A DNA stretch of 64,000 nt from Bacteroidetes bacterium ADurb.Bin013 (GTDB lineage: Bacteria > Bacteroidota > Bacteroidia > Bacteroidales > UBA932): NCBI GenBank assembly GCA_002071385.1, contig MWFB01000008.1, positions 1 to 64,000 of the forward strand, in the 5' to 3' direction. The notes beneath the pieces were generated by a model that saw nothing but the letters and a program-made list of their open reading frames with translations, was not told the DNA's origin and ran no database searches. This document shows positions 55,001 to 63,995 of the stretch, piece by piece; within the stretch, counting starts at the first letter, position 1; each line of letters begins with the position of its first letter. The translations under genes and the position numbers were made by a program.

Positions 55001-57154
55001 ATGAAAACTTATACAACAGAACAAATTCGCAACATGGTTCTGATGGGGAACACCAAGTCCGGCAAAACCACCCTTGCGGAAGCCATGATGATGGAAGGCA
55101 AGGTGATTGACCGCCGTGGAACCGTGGAAGCCAAGAATACCGTGTGCGACAATACGGAAATTGAACAACTGTATCAAAGATCGATTTATCCTACACTATT
55201 CTACACGGAATATGCAGATCATAAATTGAATTTCATTGATACCCCGGGTTCCGACGATTTCATTGGCGGTCTGATATCTGCATTCAGGGTGGCCGACTCA
55301 GGCGTTATGCTTATCAACGCCCAGCAAGGCGTGGAAGTGGGTACCGAGATCTTCTCGCGTTATGCAGAAAAGTACAATAAACCGCTTTTTCTGGCCATCA
55401 GTCAGCTTGACCATGAAAAAGCCAACTGGGAAGCCTGCCTGGATTCTTTGCACGAGGCCTATGGCAACAAGGTGTGCCCCATCCAGTTCCCGGTAGATAC
55501 GGGTTTGAATTTCAACGCCTTTGTGGATGTCCTTTCCATGAAAATGTATCGCTTCAAAGACGACAGTGGTACCCGCGAAGAACTGGACGTTCCTGCAGAC
55601 CTGGCCGGCAAAGCCGAAACCATGTATGCAGAACTGACAGAACTGGCCGCCGAAGCGGAAGAAAAACTCATGGAAGCCTTTTTCGAGAACGGCACACTTA
55701 CTCCGGAACAGATCATACAGGGTCTGATCATAGGGTTCCGCAAGTGTGAGATCATGCCCCTGGTCATTGTTTCCGGTAAAAAAGACATCGGGGTGAAACG
55801 TCTGCTGGAACTCGTCACACAGATCGCCCCCCATCCGGGACTGACAAAGAGCAAGACTGTTTCCGGTGAAGAGGTGCCCTGCGACGTGAATGGCGCCCCC
55901 TCTCTCTATATCTACAAGACAAGCCAGGAACAGCACCTGGGGGATATTGCCTACTTCCGTGTGATGTCGGGCAAGATCACAGAATCCATTGACCTGGTCA
56001 ACGCAAACAACGGCAGCAAGGAAAGGATCTCGGGTCTCTTTATAGCAGCCGGAAAGAAACGCGAAAAAGTCACAGAACTTCTGGCTGGAGACATGGGCTG
56101 CACCGTCAAGCTAAAAAACGCCAAATCAAACCACACACTCAACGGGAACGGCAAAAGCTGGGAATTTGAACCCATCGCTTTCCCACCCGCAAAATTCCGT
56201 ACCGCCATCAAGGCAAAATCAGAAAAGGATGACGAAAAACTGGGCGAGATCCTAAACAAGGCTTCAGCAGAAGATCCCACCATTGTAGTGGAATACTCCA
56301 AGGAACTGAGGCAGATCATTGTCAGCGGACAGGGTGAGCACCACATCAATACACTCAAGTGGCACATCAACAACACCTACAAGATGGAGGTTGACCTGAT
56401 CGCCCCAAAAATCCCGTACCGCGAGACCATTACAAAAATGGCCGCCTCGAGCTACCGTCATAAAAAACAATCGGGTGGGGCAGGCCAGTTTGGCGAAGTG
56501 CACCTTCTCATTGAGCCCTATATTGAAGGAGCACCTGATAATACACGCTTTAAGGTTGACGGGAAGGACATGGTCCTGAGCATAAGGAATCATGATGAAT
56601 ACACCATGGACTGGGGCGGAAAGCTCATCTACAATAACTGTATCGTAGGCGGTTCCATTGACGGACGTTTCATGCCGGCCATCCTCAAGGGGATCATGGA
56701 GAAAATGGAAGAAGGACCCCTGACCGGGTCTTATGCCCGCGACATCAAGTGTTATGTGTACGACGGAAAGATGCACCCGGTGGATTCCAACGAAATATCT
56801 TTCAAACTCGCGGGGCGGAATGCCTTCAAGGATGCTTTCAAAAAGGCATCGCCCAAAATCATGGAACCCATTTACATGGTAGAAGTGATGGTCCCCTCGG
56901 ACTGCATGGGAGATGTGATGAGCGACCTGCAGAACCGCCGTGCCCTTATAGAGGGAATGAGCAGCGAAAAGGGATTCCAGATACTCAAGGCAAGGGTGCC
57001 CCTGGCCGAGCTGAACAAATACTCCACAACGCTCAGCTCCCTTACCTCGGGCCGAGCAAGCTTTACCATGACATTCCTTGAGTACACGCAGGTTCCTTCC
57101 GATGTCCAGGAGAGGCTCCTGAAAGAATACGAAGAAGAGGAAAAAGACGAATAA
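55001..57154 (+). CDS. EF-G paralogue with degenerate GTPase motifs (EF-G2 type)
   Basis: A 717-aa, five-domain EF-G-like protein. Domain II starts near [25 protein letters not shown]. Domain III has [18 protein letters not shown]. Domain IV includes the conserved [15 protein letters not shown] and [16 protein letters not shown], and domain V follows [11 protein letters not shown]. The G domain departs from canonical EF-G: P-loop GNTKSGKTT (16-24) is kept, but the switch-I Thr is replaced (QRSIYP, Tyr63). The catalytic His of DTPGH is Ser84 (DTPGSDDF), and G4 NKxD reads SQLD (134-137). This fits the EF-G2 paralogue described in Bacteroides thetaiotaomicron, which supports translocation without GTP hydrolysis and is needed under starvation and for gut colonisation. 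It is probably co-transcribed with lolD and trmN6. Confidence 0.9.
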   Translation: MKTYTTEQIRNMVLMGNTKSGKTTLAEAMMMEGKVIDRRGTVEAKNTVCDNTEIEQLYQRSIYPTLFYTEYADHKLNFIDTPGSDDFIGGLISAFRVADSGVMLINAQQGVEVGTEIFSRYAEKYNKPLFLAISQLDHEKANWEACLDSLHEAYGNKVCPIQFPVDTGLNFNAFVDVLSMKMYRFKDDSGTREELDVPADLAGKAETMYAELTELAAEAEEKLMEAFFENGTLTPEQIIQGLIIGFRKCEIMPLVIVSGKKDIGVKRLLELVTQIAPHPGLTKSKTVSGEEVPCDVNGAPSLYIYKTSQEQHLGDIAYFRVMSGKITESIDLVNANNGSKERISGLFIAAGKKREKVTELLAGDMGCTVKLKNAKSNHTLNGNGKSWEFEPIAFPPAKFRTAIKAKSEKDDEKLGEILNKASAEDPTIVVEYSKELRQIIVSGQGEHHINTLKWHINNTYKMEVDLIAPKIPYRETITKMAASSYRHKKQSGGAGQFGEVHLLIEPYIEGAPDNTRFKVDGKDMVLSIRNHDEYTMDWGGKLIYNNCIVGGSIDGRFMPAILKGIMEKMEEGPLTGSYARDIKCYVYDGKMHPVDSNEISFKLAGRNAFKDAFKKASPKIMEPIYMVEVMVPSDCMGDVMSDLQNRRALIEGMSSEKGFQILKARVPLAELNKYSTTLSSLTSGRASFTMTFLEYTQVPSDVQERLLKEYEEEEKDE

Positions 57155-57171
57155 TCCTGTTTCCGCAACAC

Positions 57172-57825
57172 ATGGTCAAAGCGGATTACATAACCAAATC
57201 ATTCGGCAATGTGCAGGTTCTGAAGGGGATATCCCTTGAAGTTGCACCTGCCGAAATGGTTTGTATCACCGGCCCCAGCGGGGCGGGGAAGACCACGTTG
57301 CTGCAAATCCTGGGAACACTTTCCCCACCCGATTCCGGCCAGGTATGGATTGACGGGACCCCTGTGTGTGAATTGAAAAAGGATAAGCTTGCCGATTTCC
57401 GCAACCGGCATATAGGCTTTGTTTTCCAGTTCCACCATCTGCTCCCCGAATTCACAGCCCTGGAAAACGTGTGCATTCCCGGTTTCATAGCCGGTGATGC
57501 AGCAGAAAAAGTCCAGGCCAGGGCAAAGGAACTCCTGGATTTTCTGGGTCTGGCCCACCGCATGGAACACAAACCGGCAGAACTGAGCGGGGGAGAACAA
57601 CAACGCGTTGCCGTGGCAAGAGCCCTTATCAACAGCCCGGGAATCCTGCTGGCTGACGAACCTTCAGGGAACCTGGACACCCATAACAAGGAAGAACTTC
57701 ACCGCTTGTTTTTCCGCTTGCGGGACACCTTCGGTCAAACCATCATCATGGTCACGCACGATCAGTCACTGGCCACCAGGAGTGACAGGACCCTGAACAT
57801 GCGCGACGGGCTATTTCTCCAATAG
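57172..57825 (+). CDS. ABC transporter ATP-binding protein, LolD-like
   Basis: A 217-aa ABC ATPase of the MacB/LolD type. Walker A is [15 protein letters not shown], the Q-loop [18 protein letters not shown] is typical of LolD, the signature is [15 protein letters not shown], and Walker B is [12 protein letters not shown]. LolD powers the LolCE complex that releases lipoproteins from the inner membrane, but the same subfamily also serves MacB-like permeases, and no permease gene is adjacent. It begins 17 nt after the EF-G paralogue and its stop is 1 nt from the trmN6 start. Confidence 0.85.
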   Translation: MVKADYITKSFGNVQVLKGISLEVAPAEMVCITGPSGAGKTTLLQILGTLSPPDSGQVWIDGTPVCELKKDKLADFRNRHIGFVFQFHHLLPEFTALENVCIPGFIAGDAAEKVQARAKELLDFLGLAHRMEHKPAELSGGEQQRVAVARALINSPGILLADEPSGNLDTHNKEELHRLFFRLRDTFGQTIIMVTHDQSLATRSDRTLNMRDGLFLQ

Positions 57826-57826
57826 C

Positions 57827-58552
57827 GTGGAACCTTTCCGTTTCAAACAATTTACTTTGTCCCATGGCCGTTCCGCCATGCAGGTCAACACGGACAGTGT
57901 GATACTGGGAGCCTGGGCTGCAGGTGCTTCACAGGCACCGGGCAGGATACTGGACATAGGTACCGGGTGCGGTATCCTGGCCCTGATGATGGCGCAACGA
58001 TTTTCCGGCACCATGATAGATGCCCTGGAAATCGACAAGTCTTCTGCGGAGGAGGCTGCTGCCAACGCCCTGTCTTCTCCATGGGCAGGCAGGATAAGCG
58101 TCAGACAGGGTGATTTCCGTAAAACAGTCTTTACCGGCCGGTATGATCTTGTCATCTGCAATCCTCCTTACTTCAGAAAGTCCCTGGCAAGTCCCGATCT
58201 GCGCCGCACCATTGCCCGGCACGCTTCCCCGTCAAGCCTGTCACACCGGGAACTGTCGGAAGGTGTGGCGGACCTTCTGGCACCATCCGGTCTTTTTGCC
58301 CTGGTCCTCCCTGCCACGGCTGCAGGGGATTTCTTTTCCATAGCATTGGCTGCTGCCAGGCCCCTTTATCCTCAGCGGGTCACCACCGTTTATACCAGGA
58401 TGAGCAAGCCTGCCATAAGGGTTCTTGCCGAAATGGGCCACACTCCCGTTCCCGCTGTCAGGGACACGATGGCCATGTATGAAGAAAGCGGGCCGGAATA
58501 CAGCCCGCAGTATGTGTCTCTGGTAAAGGATTTCTATTTGTGGGCGCAGTAA
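57827..58552 (+). CDS. trmN6: tRNA1(Val) (adenine37-N6)-methyltransferase (YfiC/TrmN6)
   Basis: A 241-aa SAM-dependent methyltransferase. The start PFRFKQFTLSHGRSAMQVNTDSVILGAW, the SAM motif ILDIGTGCGILALMMAQR, the acidic ALEIDKSSAEEA and the catalytic CNPPYFRKSL are characteristic of YfiC/TrmN6. It methylates A37 of tRNA-Val. The start is GTG at 57827, since no in-frame ATG lies near and the protein aligns from EPFRFKQF. Its stop abuts the stop of the convergent Spy-like gene with no intergenic base. Confidence 0.9.
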   Translation: MEPFRFKQFTLSHGRSAMQVNTDSVILGAWAAGASQAPGRILDIGTGCGILALMMAQRFSGTMIDALEIDKSSAEEAAANALSSPWAGRISVRQGDFRKTVFTGRYDLVICNPPYFRKSLASPDLRRTIARHASPSSLSHRELSEGVADLLAPSGLFALVLPATAAGDFFSIALAAARPLYPQRVTTVYTRMSKPAIRVLAEMGHTPVPAVRDTMAMYEESGPEYSPQYVSLVKDFYLWAQ

Positions 58553-59149
58553 CTATCTGGACTTTTCCTGCACCTTGTTTTCTATATACTGACGTAACAT
58601 CTTGTTGCTGAAACGTTCTTCTGCCAGGTAAAAACGGGCAACCTGAGCAGCCGGCATAATGTGCAGGAATTTCTGGTGGTATTCCATCCTTACGGTATTC
58701 TCTTCCTGGAACGAATTCATATAGGAGGCCAGCAGATCCTCAACGGGGGCCGCGGGTCCTTTAGGCTTGTTATCCACCATCGCGATCTCTGCCGCATCCC
58801 GCTGATCGCCGGCTGCAGTCCTGCCCTGTGAATAGCCTGCCGGTTCGACACCGCTTCCCTTCTTCTCCCGTTCATCAGAGGCAAACAGTTTGTACATTTC
58901 AGCCTTGGCATTGTTACGTTTGTGTACCACCTCCCTCACCTTGCGCTCCATCTCGTTGTACAGGGGCCAGAATTTTTCGGCTTCTGCGGGGGTCAGTCCC
59001 ACTTCCTGGGTAATAAATGCGATTTTTTGAGACTGGACGGCTTCACGTTCAGCCTTGCGTTCCTGTTCACTTTTGTGCACACGGACTTCCTGGGAAAAGG
59101 CCGGAAGGGTTACAAAGCAAAGAAAGAATATTATGATTGAACGTTTCAT
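58553..59149 (-). CDS. Spy/LTxxQ-like periplasmic protein of an ECF-sigma operon
   Basis: A 198-aa protein with a signal peptide (MKRSIIIFFLCFVTLPAFS). A charged helical domain follows: QSQKIAFITQEVGLTPAEAEKFWPLYNEMERKVREVV, a pattern found in Spy/CpxP-like proteins and in the Bacteroidota proteins annotated as sensors of ECF-type sigma factors. About 35 low-complexity residues (KKGSGVEPAGYSQGRTAAGD onwards) separate it from a C-terminal helix (YHQKFLHIMPAAQVARFYLAEERF). It lies 10 nt after the anti-sigma gene. Periplasmic chaperone or stress-sensing activity is inferred. I use the ATG at 59149, where the signal peptide begins. Confidence 0.75.
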   Translation of the reverse strand: MKRSIIIFFLCFVTLPAFSQEVRVHKSEQERKAEREAVQSQKIAFITQEVGLTPAEAEKFWPLYNEMERKVREVVHKRNNAKAEMYKLFASDEREKKGSGVEPAGYSQGRTAAGDQRDAAEIAMVDNKPKGPAAPVEDLLASYMNSFQEENTVRMEYHQKFLHIMPAAQVARFYLAEERFSNKMLRQYIENKVQEKSR

Positions 59150-59159
59150 AGCGTTTGTT

Positions 59160-59645
59160 TTATTCATTGTTCGTGTAGTTGTCATATTCATCCAGGTCTA
59201 GGGACGGATAATTCAAATAATCAATAAGCTCCTCTACATCCATTTCTGTCAGGACATAGGCGTTGTCTTCATCGGGAAAATCTTCCAGGATAAGATCGGA
59301 AACCACCCGGTGGTCCACCCCCCAGTAAGATAATTCGCTCATGAGGGAGAATTCCGCCGTCTGTGCTTCTGTTTTTTGGTTCCGGCTGGTTATGTACATC
59401 ATAAGGGACCCGATCCCAAAAAGCAACACAAAACCTGCGGCAAGTTGCATCTGGGGCTTTAGCAGCCGGATGATGCGCCTGAACCTGCCCTCATCGTGTT
59501 TTTCAGGGAAAACCTCCGGCGACCGGCCGGACTGTTCATCAACAGTCTTTTGGGCCCAGCGGGCTTGTACCTGTTCAAAGTAGCCCTCGGGAACCCGGAA
59601 GGGATTCTCTTTCAGGTGTGGGTTATGTAACGTTTTTTCGTTCAT
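59160..59645 (-). CDS. Putative anti-sigma factor (single-TM)
   Basis: A 161-aa protein with a cytoplasmic N-terminus (HNPHLKENPFRVPEGYFEQVQARW), one TM helix near residues 67-85 and an acidic C-terminal tail of about 75 residues (DVEELIDYLNYPSLDLDEYD). The PFxVPEGYFE start is widespread in proteins encoded beside ECF sigma factors in Bacteroidota. It has no zinc-binding anti-sigma (ZAS) HxxxCxxC motif. Position between sigma and Spy-like genes supports an anti-sigma role, but this is inference. Confidence 0.68.
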   Translation of the reverse strand: MNEKTLHNPHLKENPFRVPEGYFEQVQARWAQKTVDEQSGRSPEVFPEKHDEGRFRRIIRLLKPQMQLAAGFVLLFGIGSLMMYITSRNQKTEAQTAEFSLMSELSYWGVDHRVVSDLILEDFPDEDNAYVLTEMDVEELIDYLNYPSLDLDEYDNYTNNE

Positions 59646-59680
59646 GTTTCAACTGTTAGATGGCGTGCGGGTACAAAAGT

Positions 59681-60208
59681 TTAAAGCAGCAATTCTTTGA
59701 GGATTTCCTCTACTTTGGCTGCAGCAAGATGGTAGGAGGCTTTCAGGGCTCCCTCGGATGTGCCCAGGATGCGCGACATGTCCTGGTAGCGGATCTCGTC
59801 AAAATAGCGCATGTTGAAAACAAGACGCTGTTTTGGAGGCAGCCTCAGGATGGCTTGCTGGAGGGCTTTCTGCAACTGGTCGCCGTTGAAATATTCCGGG
59901 TCTGCATCCAGCCGTTCTTCCAGGGGCATTTGATTTGCGGATTTGCTCTTTCTCAGGAAAGTCAGGACCTCGTTGGTGGCAATCCGGTAAAGCCAGGTAA
60001 AGAGTTGAGATTCCCACCGGAATGTGGGCAATCCTGTCCAGGCCTTGAGCAGGGTGTTTTGCAGGACATCGTCGGCATCGTCATGCAGGAGCACCATCTT
60101 CCGGATATGCCAATACAGGCGTTGAGTGTACTCCTGCACAATCAGGGCGAAGGCGTTCTCGTACTGACCGCTTTCGCATAAGACTTTTAATTCCTTATCT
60201 GAGTTCAC
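59681..60208 (-). CDS. ECF-type RNA polymerase sigma factor
   Basis: A 175-aa sigma-70 family member with only regions 2 and 4. Region 2 contains LYWHIRKMVLLHDDADDVLQNTLLKAW and FTWLYRIATNEVLTFLR. Region 4 contains LPPKQRLVFNMRYFDEIRYQDMSRILGTSEGALKASYHLAAAKVEEIL. Its start lies 14 nt inside the end of the transketolase C-terminal gene, so expression is at least partly coupled to central carbon metabolism genes. Target promoters are unknown. Confidence 0.92.
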   Translation of the reverse strand: MNSDKELKVLCESGQYENAFALIVQEYTQRLYWHIRKMVLLHDDADDVLQNTLLKAWTGLPTFRWESQLFTWLYRIATNEVLTFLRKSKSANQMPLEERLDADPEYFNGDQLQKALQQAILRLPPKQRLVFNMRYFDEIRYQDMSRILGTSEGALKASYHLAAAKVEEILKELLL

Positions 60209-61130
60209 AAACTTTTTCGATGATACCGGCAGTGTTCAGCCCGTAATGGTCCATCAGTTCACGGGGTGTGCCGCTTTGTCCAAAACCGTCATCCATGGCT
60301 ACCATGCGCATGGGAACGGGATAGTGACGGGCCAGCAGGCCCGAGACCAGCTCTCCCAGTCCTCCGGCCAGAAGGTGTTCTTCTGCGGTCACCACCGCGC
60401 CGGTTTTACGGGCCGAGGCCAGGATGGCTTGTTCATCCAGGGGTTTGAGGGTGTGAATATTTATCAGCTCGGCACGGATCCCCTTTCGGGCAAGCACCCT
60501 GACAGCTTCCAGGGCTTCCCAGACCAGGTGTCCGGTAGCAAGGATGGTCACGTCTTCGCCAGGCTGGATTATCCAGGCTTTTCCTATCTCGAAGGGTCCG
60601 TCAGCGGGGCTGAAGTTGGGAACAGAGGGTCTTCCAAACCGCAGGTAAACCGGTCCTTCCCAGCTGGCGGCCGCTATTGTGGCAAGCCGGGTCTGGTTGT
60701 AATCACATGGATTGATCACGGTCATGTGCGGAAGGGCCCTGGCCAGGGCAAGGTCTTCCATGGTCTGGTGGGTTGCACCGTCTTCTCCCAGGGTCACTCC
60801 GGCGTGTGAAGCGGCAATTTTAACATTTGTCTGCGAATAACAGACGGACTGACGCAGCTGGTCGTAAACACGTCCCGTGGCAAATTCGGCAAAAGTTCCC
60901 ACAAAGGGGATCAGCCCGGTCACCGCCATGCCGGCGGCCACCCCCATCATATTGGCCTCGGCTATGCCGCATTGAAAAAAACGCTGCGGGAAGGCTTCGG
61001 CAAACGCCTCCATTTTGAGCGAACCGGTCAGGTCGGCGCACAAAGCCACAACTGAAGGGTTCCTGCTCCCCAATTCATACAGTCCGGCACCAAAACCGGA
61101 ACGGGTATCTTTATTTCCTGTATTTGTCAT
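60195..61130 (-). CDS. Transketolase, C-terminal subunit
   Basis: A 311-aa half of a split transketolase, carrying the pyrimidine-binding (Pyr) and C-terminal domains. Seen are VALCADLTGSLKMEAFAEAFPQRFFQCGIAEANMMG, PFVGTFAEFATGRVYDQLRQ (with the glutamate that activates thiamine diphosphate) and HAGVTLGEDGATHQTMEDLA. It works with the N-terminal subunit encoded 12 nt upstream in the non-oxidative pentose phosphate pathway. Its 3' end overlaps the sigma-factor gene. Confidence 0.92.
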   Translation of the reverse strand: MTNTGNKDTRSGFGAGLYELGSRNPSVVALCADLTGSLKMEAFAEAFPQRFFQCGIAEANMMGVAAGMAVTGLIPFVGTFAEFATGRVYDQLRQSVCYSQTNVKIAASHAGVTLGEDGATHQTMEDLALARALPHMTVINPCDYNQTRLATIAAASWEGPVYLRFGRPSVPNFSPADGPFEIGKAWIIQPGEDVTILATGHLVWEALEAVRVLARKGIRAELINIHTLKPLDEQAILASARKTGAVVTAEEHLLAGGLGELVSGLLARHYPVPMRMVAMDDGFGQSGTPRELMDHYGLNTAGIIEKVCELR

Positions 61131-61142
61131 AGTTGTAATCTG

Positions 61143-62000
61143 TTAATAATCTCCCAGTGTTTCAGGCAATTGTGACAGGGCAAGGGCTTCCTGTTCTGCA
61201 GAAGGCGCTTTTCCGTGCCAGGCATGGGACCCTGTCATGAAATCCACGCCTTGCCCCATATTGGTATGCATAAGGATCATCATGGGTTTGCTGCGTGGTT
61301 TGAGCGACTCCCTGAACGCATCCCTTATGGCATTGAGGTTATGGCCGTCACATTCCAGCACCATCCACCCGAAAGCCTCCCATTTGGCGACCAGGTCACC
61401 TAATCCAGCAATCACGTTGACCGGTCCGTCAATCTGCTGCCGGTTCCAGTCTGTAATGGCTGTCAGGTTCCCGGCATTGTGATGGGCAGCGAACAAGGCT
61501 GCTTCCCACACCTGCCCCTCTTCGCTTTCACCGTCGCCCATAAGTACGTAAACTTTGTGGTCATCGCCCGCCAGTCGTTTGCTCAGTGCTGCGCCGCTCG
61601 CTGCCGAGAGACCCTGTCCCAGCGATCCGCTGGCTACATGGACACCGGGCAACCCGTACTCCACGCAGGGATGACCCTGCAGGCGGGATCCGAATTTGCG
61701 GAAAGAAGCCAGTTCCTGGACGGGAAAATAACCCATCCGGGCCAGCAGGCTGTAAAATAAGGGAGAAACATGACCAATGGAAAGAAAGAACATATCCATG
61801 TCCTTTCCGTTGCGTTTCCACTGTTGAGGATCCTGTTCCAGGAATTCGGCAAAAAGCACCGTCATGAAATCCGCGCTGCTCAGAGAGCCTCCCGGGTGAC
61901 CGCTTTTTGCTGCCGTTACCATCCGGATTATATCCCGGCGGATCTGTGCTATGATATCTGAAACAGGGTAAGGAATTTTCTTGTTCATGTTGTCCTTCAT
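61143..62000 (-). CDS. Transketolase, N-terminal subunit
   Basis: A 285-aa thiamine-diphosphate-binding half. Seen are [52 protein letters not shown] and the ThDP/Mg motif [32 protein letters not shown]. Met1 at 62000 and Met5 at 61988 are both possible starts. The TATCTTTG promoter lies 12 nt before the first. Split transketolases are common in anaerobes and Bacteroidota. Confidence 0.92.
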   Translation of the reverse strand: MKDNMNKKIPYPVSDIIAQIRRDIIRMVTAAKSGHPGGSLSSADFMTVLFAEFLEQDPQQWKRNGKDMDMFFLSIGHVSPLFYSLLARMGYFPVQELASFRKFGSRLQGHPCVEYGLPGVHVASGSLGQGLSAASGAALSKRLAGDDHKVYVLMGDGESEEGQVWEAALFAAHHNAGNLTAITDWNRQQIDGPVNVIAGLGDLVAKWEAFGWMVLECDGHNLNAIRDAFRESLKPRSKPMMILMHTNMGQGVDFMTGSHAWHGKAPSAEQEALALSQLPETLGDY

Positions 62001-62012
62001 TTGATTATCCTA

Positions 62013-62020
62013 CAAAGATA
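62013..62020 (-). promoter_or_regulatory. TAnnTTTG -7 element (transketolase-sigma operon)
   Basis: The minus strand reads TATCTTTG, 12 nt before the ATG at 62000. It is mirrored by the lepA element 11 bp away with one mismatch. Confidence 0.6.
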
Positions 62021-62031
62021 AAAATTATATT

Positions 62032-62039
62032 TACCTTTG
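62032..62039 (+). promoter_or_regulatory. TACCTTTG -7 element (lepA)
   Basis: An exact TACCTTTG lies 8 nt before the lepA ATG at 62048, so a leaderless or near-leaderless mRNA is expected. Confidence 0.65.
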
Positions 62040-62047
62040 CCCCACTT

Positions 62048-63835
62048 ATGAAAAACATCAGGAATTTCTGCATTATTGCCCATATAGATCACGGAAAAAG
62101 CACTTTGGCTGACCGTCTTCTTGAGCTCACCCATACCGTGGAGCAACGCGATATGGAAGCACAGGTATTGGACAGTATGGACCTGGAAAGGGAAAAAGGA
62201 ATTACTATAAAGTCTCATGCCATACAGCTGGATTACCAGCACAACGGAGAGCAATACGTGCTCAACCTGCTGGACACCCCGGGGCACGTTGATTTTTCAT
62301 ATGAGGTTTCGCGGGCCATAGCCTCGTGCGAAGGAGCCCTTCTGGTGGTGGATGCCACCCAGGGGGTACAGGCCCAGACCATATCCAATCTGTACCTGGC
62401 CATATCACACAGCCTGGAGATCATCCCCATCCTGAACAAAATTGACATGGAATCTGCCATGATTGATGTGGTACAGGATCAGATAATTGACCTGCTGGGA
62501 TGTAAGCCCGGTGAAATCCTGCACATTAGCGCCCGTACAGGGGAAGGTGTCCAGCAGGTGCTGGATGCCATTGTAGAGCGCATCCCTTCGCCCAAAGGCG
62601 ATCCGGAGGCTCCCCTGCAGGCGCTCATCTTTGATTCCGTCTTCAATTCCTTTCGCGGCATCATTGCCTATTTCAGGGTCATGAACGGGACTATAGGGCA
62701 GGGAGACAAGGTGAAGTTTTTCAATACGGGAAAAGTCTACGAGGCCGACGAAGTGGGGATTCTGAAAATGAAGATGATCCCACGCAAGGAGATCAGCACC
62801 GGAGATGTGGGGTATATCATCTCGGGTATCAAGACTGTTTCGGAAGTGAAAGTGGGGGATACCATCACCCATGTGGCCCGTCCCTGCCAAAAGGCCATTG
62901 CCGGCTTTGAAGAAGTCAAGCCCATGGTCTTTGCCGGGCTGTACCCAGTGGATACGGACGGATATGAAGACCTGAGAACAGCCCTTGAAAAGCTGCAACT
63001 CAACGATGCCTCGCTTACCTTTGAACCGGAATCGTCACTGGCCCTGGGATTTGGGTTTCGGTGCGGGTTCCTGGGACTGTTGCACATGGAGATTGTTCAG
63101 GAAAGGCTGTTCCGCGAATTTGACTGCGACGTGATCACCACCGTGCCCAACGTATCCTACAAGGTTTACACCACCCAGGGGAACGTTGCCGATGTGCACA
63201 ACCCTTCAGGTCTGCCGGCCCTTACCATCATAGACCACATTGAAGAACCCTACATCAAGGCACAGGTGATCTCCAAGTCAGAATACTTCGGGGCCATCAT
63301 GAAACTCTGCCTTGATAAACGAGGTGTCCTGGCCAACCAGCATTTCTTGACGGCAGACCGGGTGGAGCTTACATTCAGGATGCCGCTTTCAGAGATAGTA
63401 TTTGATTTTTATGACAAGCTCAAGAGCATTTCCCGTGGCTATGCCTCTTTTGATTACCACATTATAGGACATGAGCGTGCCGACCTGGTAAAACTGGACA
63501 TTCTGTTGAACGGCGAACCGGTTGACGCCCTGTCCAGCCTTATCTACCGTGGCCACTCCTACGATTTCGGGAGGAAAATGTGTGAAAAACTGAAAGAGCT
63601 CATCCCGCGCCAGCAATTCGACATAGCCATACAGGCAGCCATCGGGGCAAAGATCATTGCCCGCGAAACCGTCAAGGCGGTACGCAAGGACGTAACCGCC
63701 AAGTGTTACGGGGGTGACATCACCCGCAAGCGCAAACTCCTCGAAAAACAAAAGAAAGGGAAACGCCGCATGCGCCAGATAGGCAATGTGGAGGTCCCTC
63801 AATCAGCTTTCATGGCCGTCTTGAAACTGGATTAG
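62048..63835 (+). CDS. lepA: Elongation factor 4 (LepA)
   Basis: A 595-aa translational GTPase that acts on stalled or pre-translocation ribosomes and in 30S biogenesis. G1 [20 protein letters not shown]3 [17 protein letters not shown] and G4 LNKIDM are canonical, in contrast to the EF-G paralogue 5 kb upstream. The LepA-specific C-terminal domain is intact ([43 protein letters not shown]). Length is standard. Confidence 0.98.
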   Translation: MKNIRNFCIIAHIDHGKSTLADRLLELTHTVEQRDMEAQVLDSMDLEREKGITIKSHAIQLDYQHNGEQYVLNLLDTPGHVDFSYEVSRAIASCEGALLVVDATQGVQAQTISNLYLAISHSLEIIPILNKIDMESAMIDVVQDQIIDLLGCKPGEILHISARTGEGVQQVLDAIVERIPSPKGDPEAPLQALIFDSVFNSFRGIIAYFRVMNGTIGQGDKVKFFNTGKVYEADEVGILKMKMIPRKEISTGDVGYIISGIKTVSEVKVGDTITHVARPCQKAIAGFEEVKPMVFAGLYPVDTDGYEDLRTALEKLQLNDASLTFEPESSLALGFGFRCGFLGLLHMEIVQERLFREFDCDVITTVPNVSYKVYTTQGNVADVHNPSGLPALTIIDHIEEPYIKAQVISKSEYFGAIMKLCLDKRGVLANQHFLTADRVELTFRMPLSEIVFDFYDKLKSISRGYASFDYHIIGHERADLVKLDILLNGEPVDALSSLIYRGHSYDFGRKMCEKLKELIPRQQFDIAIQAAIGAKIIARETVKAVRKDVTAKCYGGDITRKRKLLEKQKKGKRRMRQIGNVEVPQSAFMAVLKLD

Positions 63836-63841
63836 CTTGCG

Positions 63842-63957
63842 CAGGGCAAACCCGGTTTACCGCGCAATGCCAATTTGTTGAAATATAAATATCAGAATAT
63901 CAGCGGCATGCAAAACGCCAAATCCCTCTTGCGCGGCACTCCGGGTTTGCCACCCTG
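63842..63957. repeat. Imperfect inverted repeat downstream of lepA
   Basis: CAGGGCAAACCCGG at 63842-63855 pairs with the segment at 63941-63957, leaving a 3-nt bulge (5 + 9 bp). The 85 bases between are not obviously coding. Function is unknown; it may fold the 3' untranslated part of the lepA mRNA. Confidence 0.35.
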
Positions 63958-63962
63958 AAAAA

Positions 63963-63995
63963 AGAGACTGACCAACCGGTCAGCCTCTTCTCTGT
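63963..63995 (+). terminator. Terminator-like hairpin at the window end
   Basis: CTGACC (63968-63973) pairs with GGTCAG (63978-63983) around an AACC loop. The stem extends through a mismatch to GAG/CTC. The following bases are pyrimidine-rich (TTCTCT) rather than a pure T run. Its upstream side is A-rich, so it could serve both strands. Likely ends lepA transcription. Confidence 0.5.
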
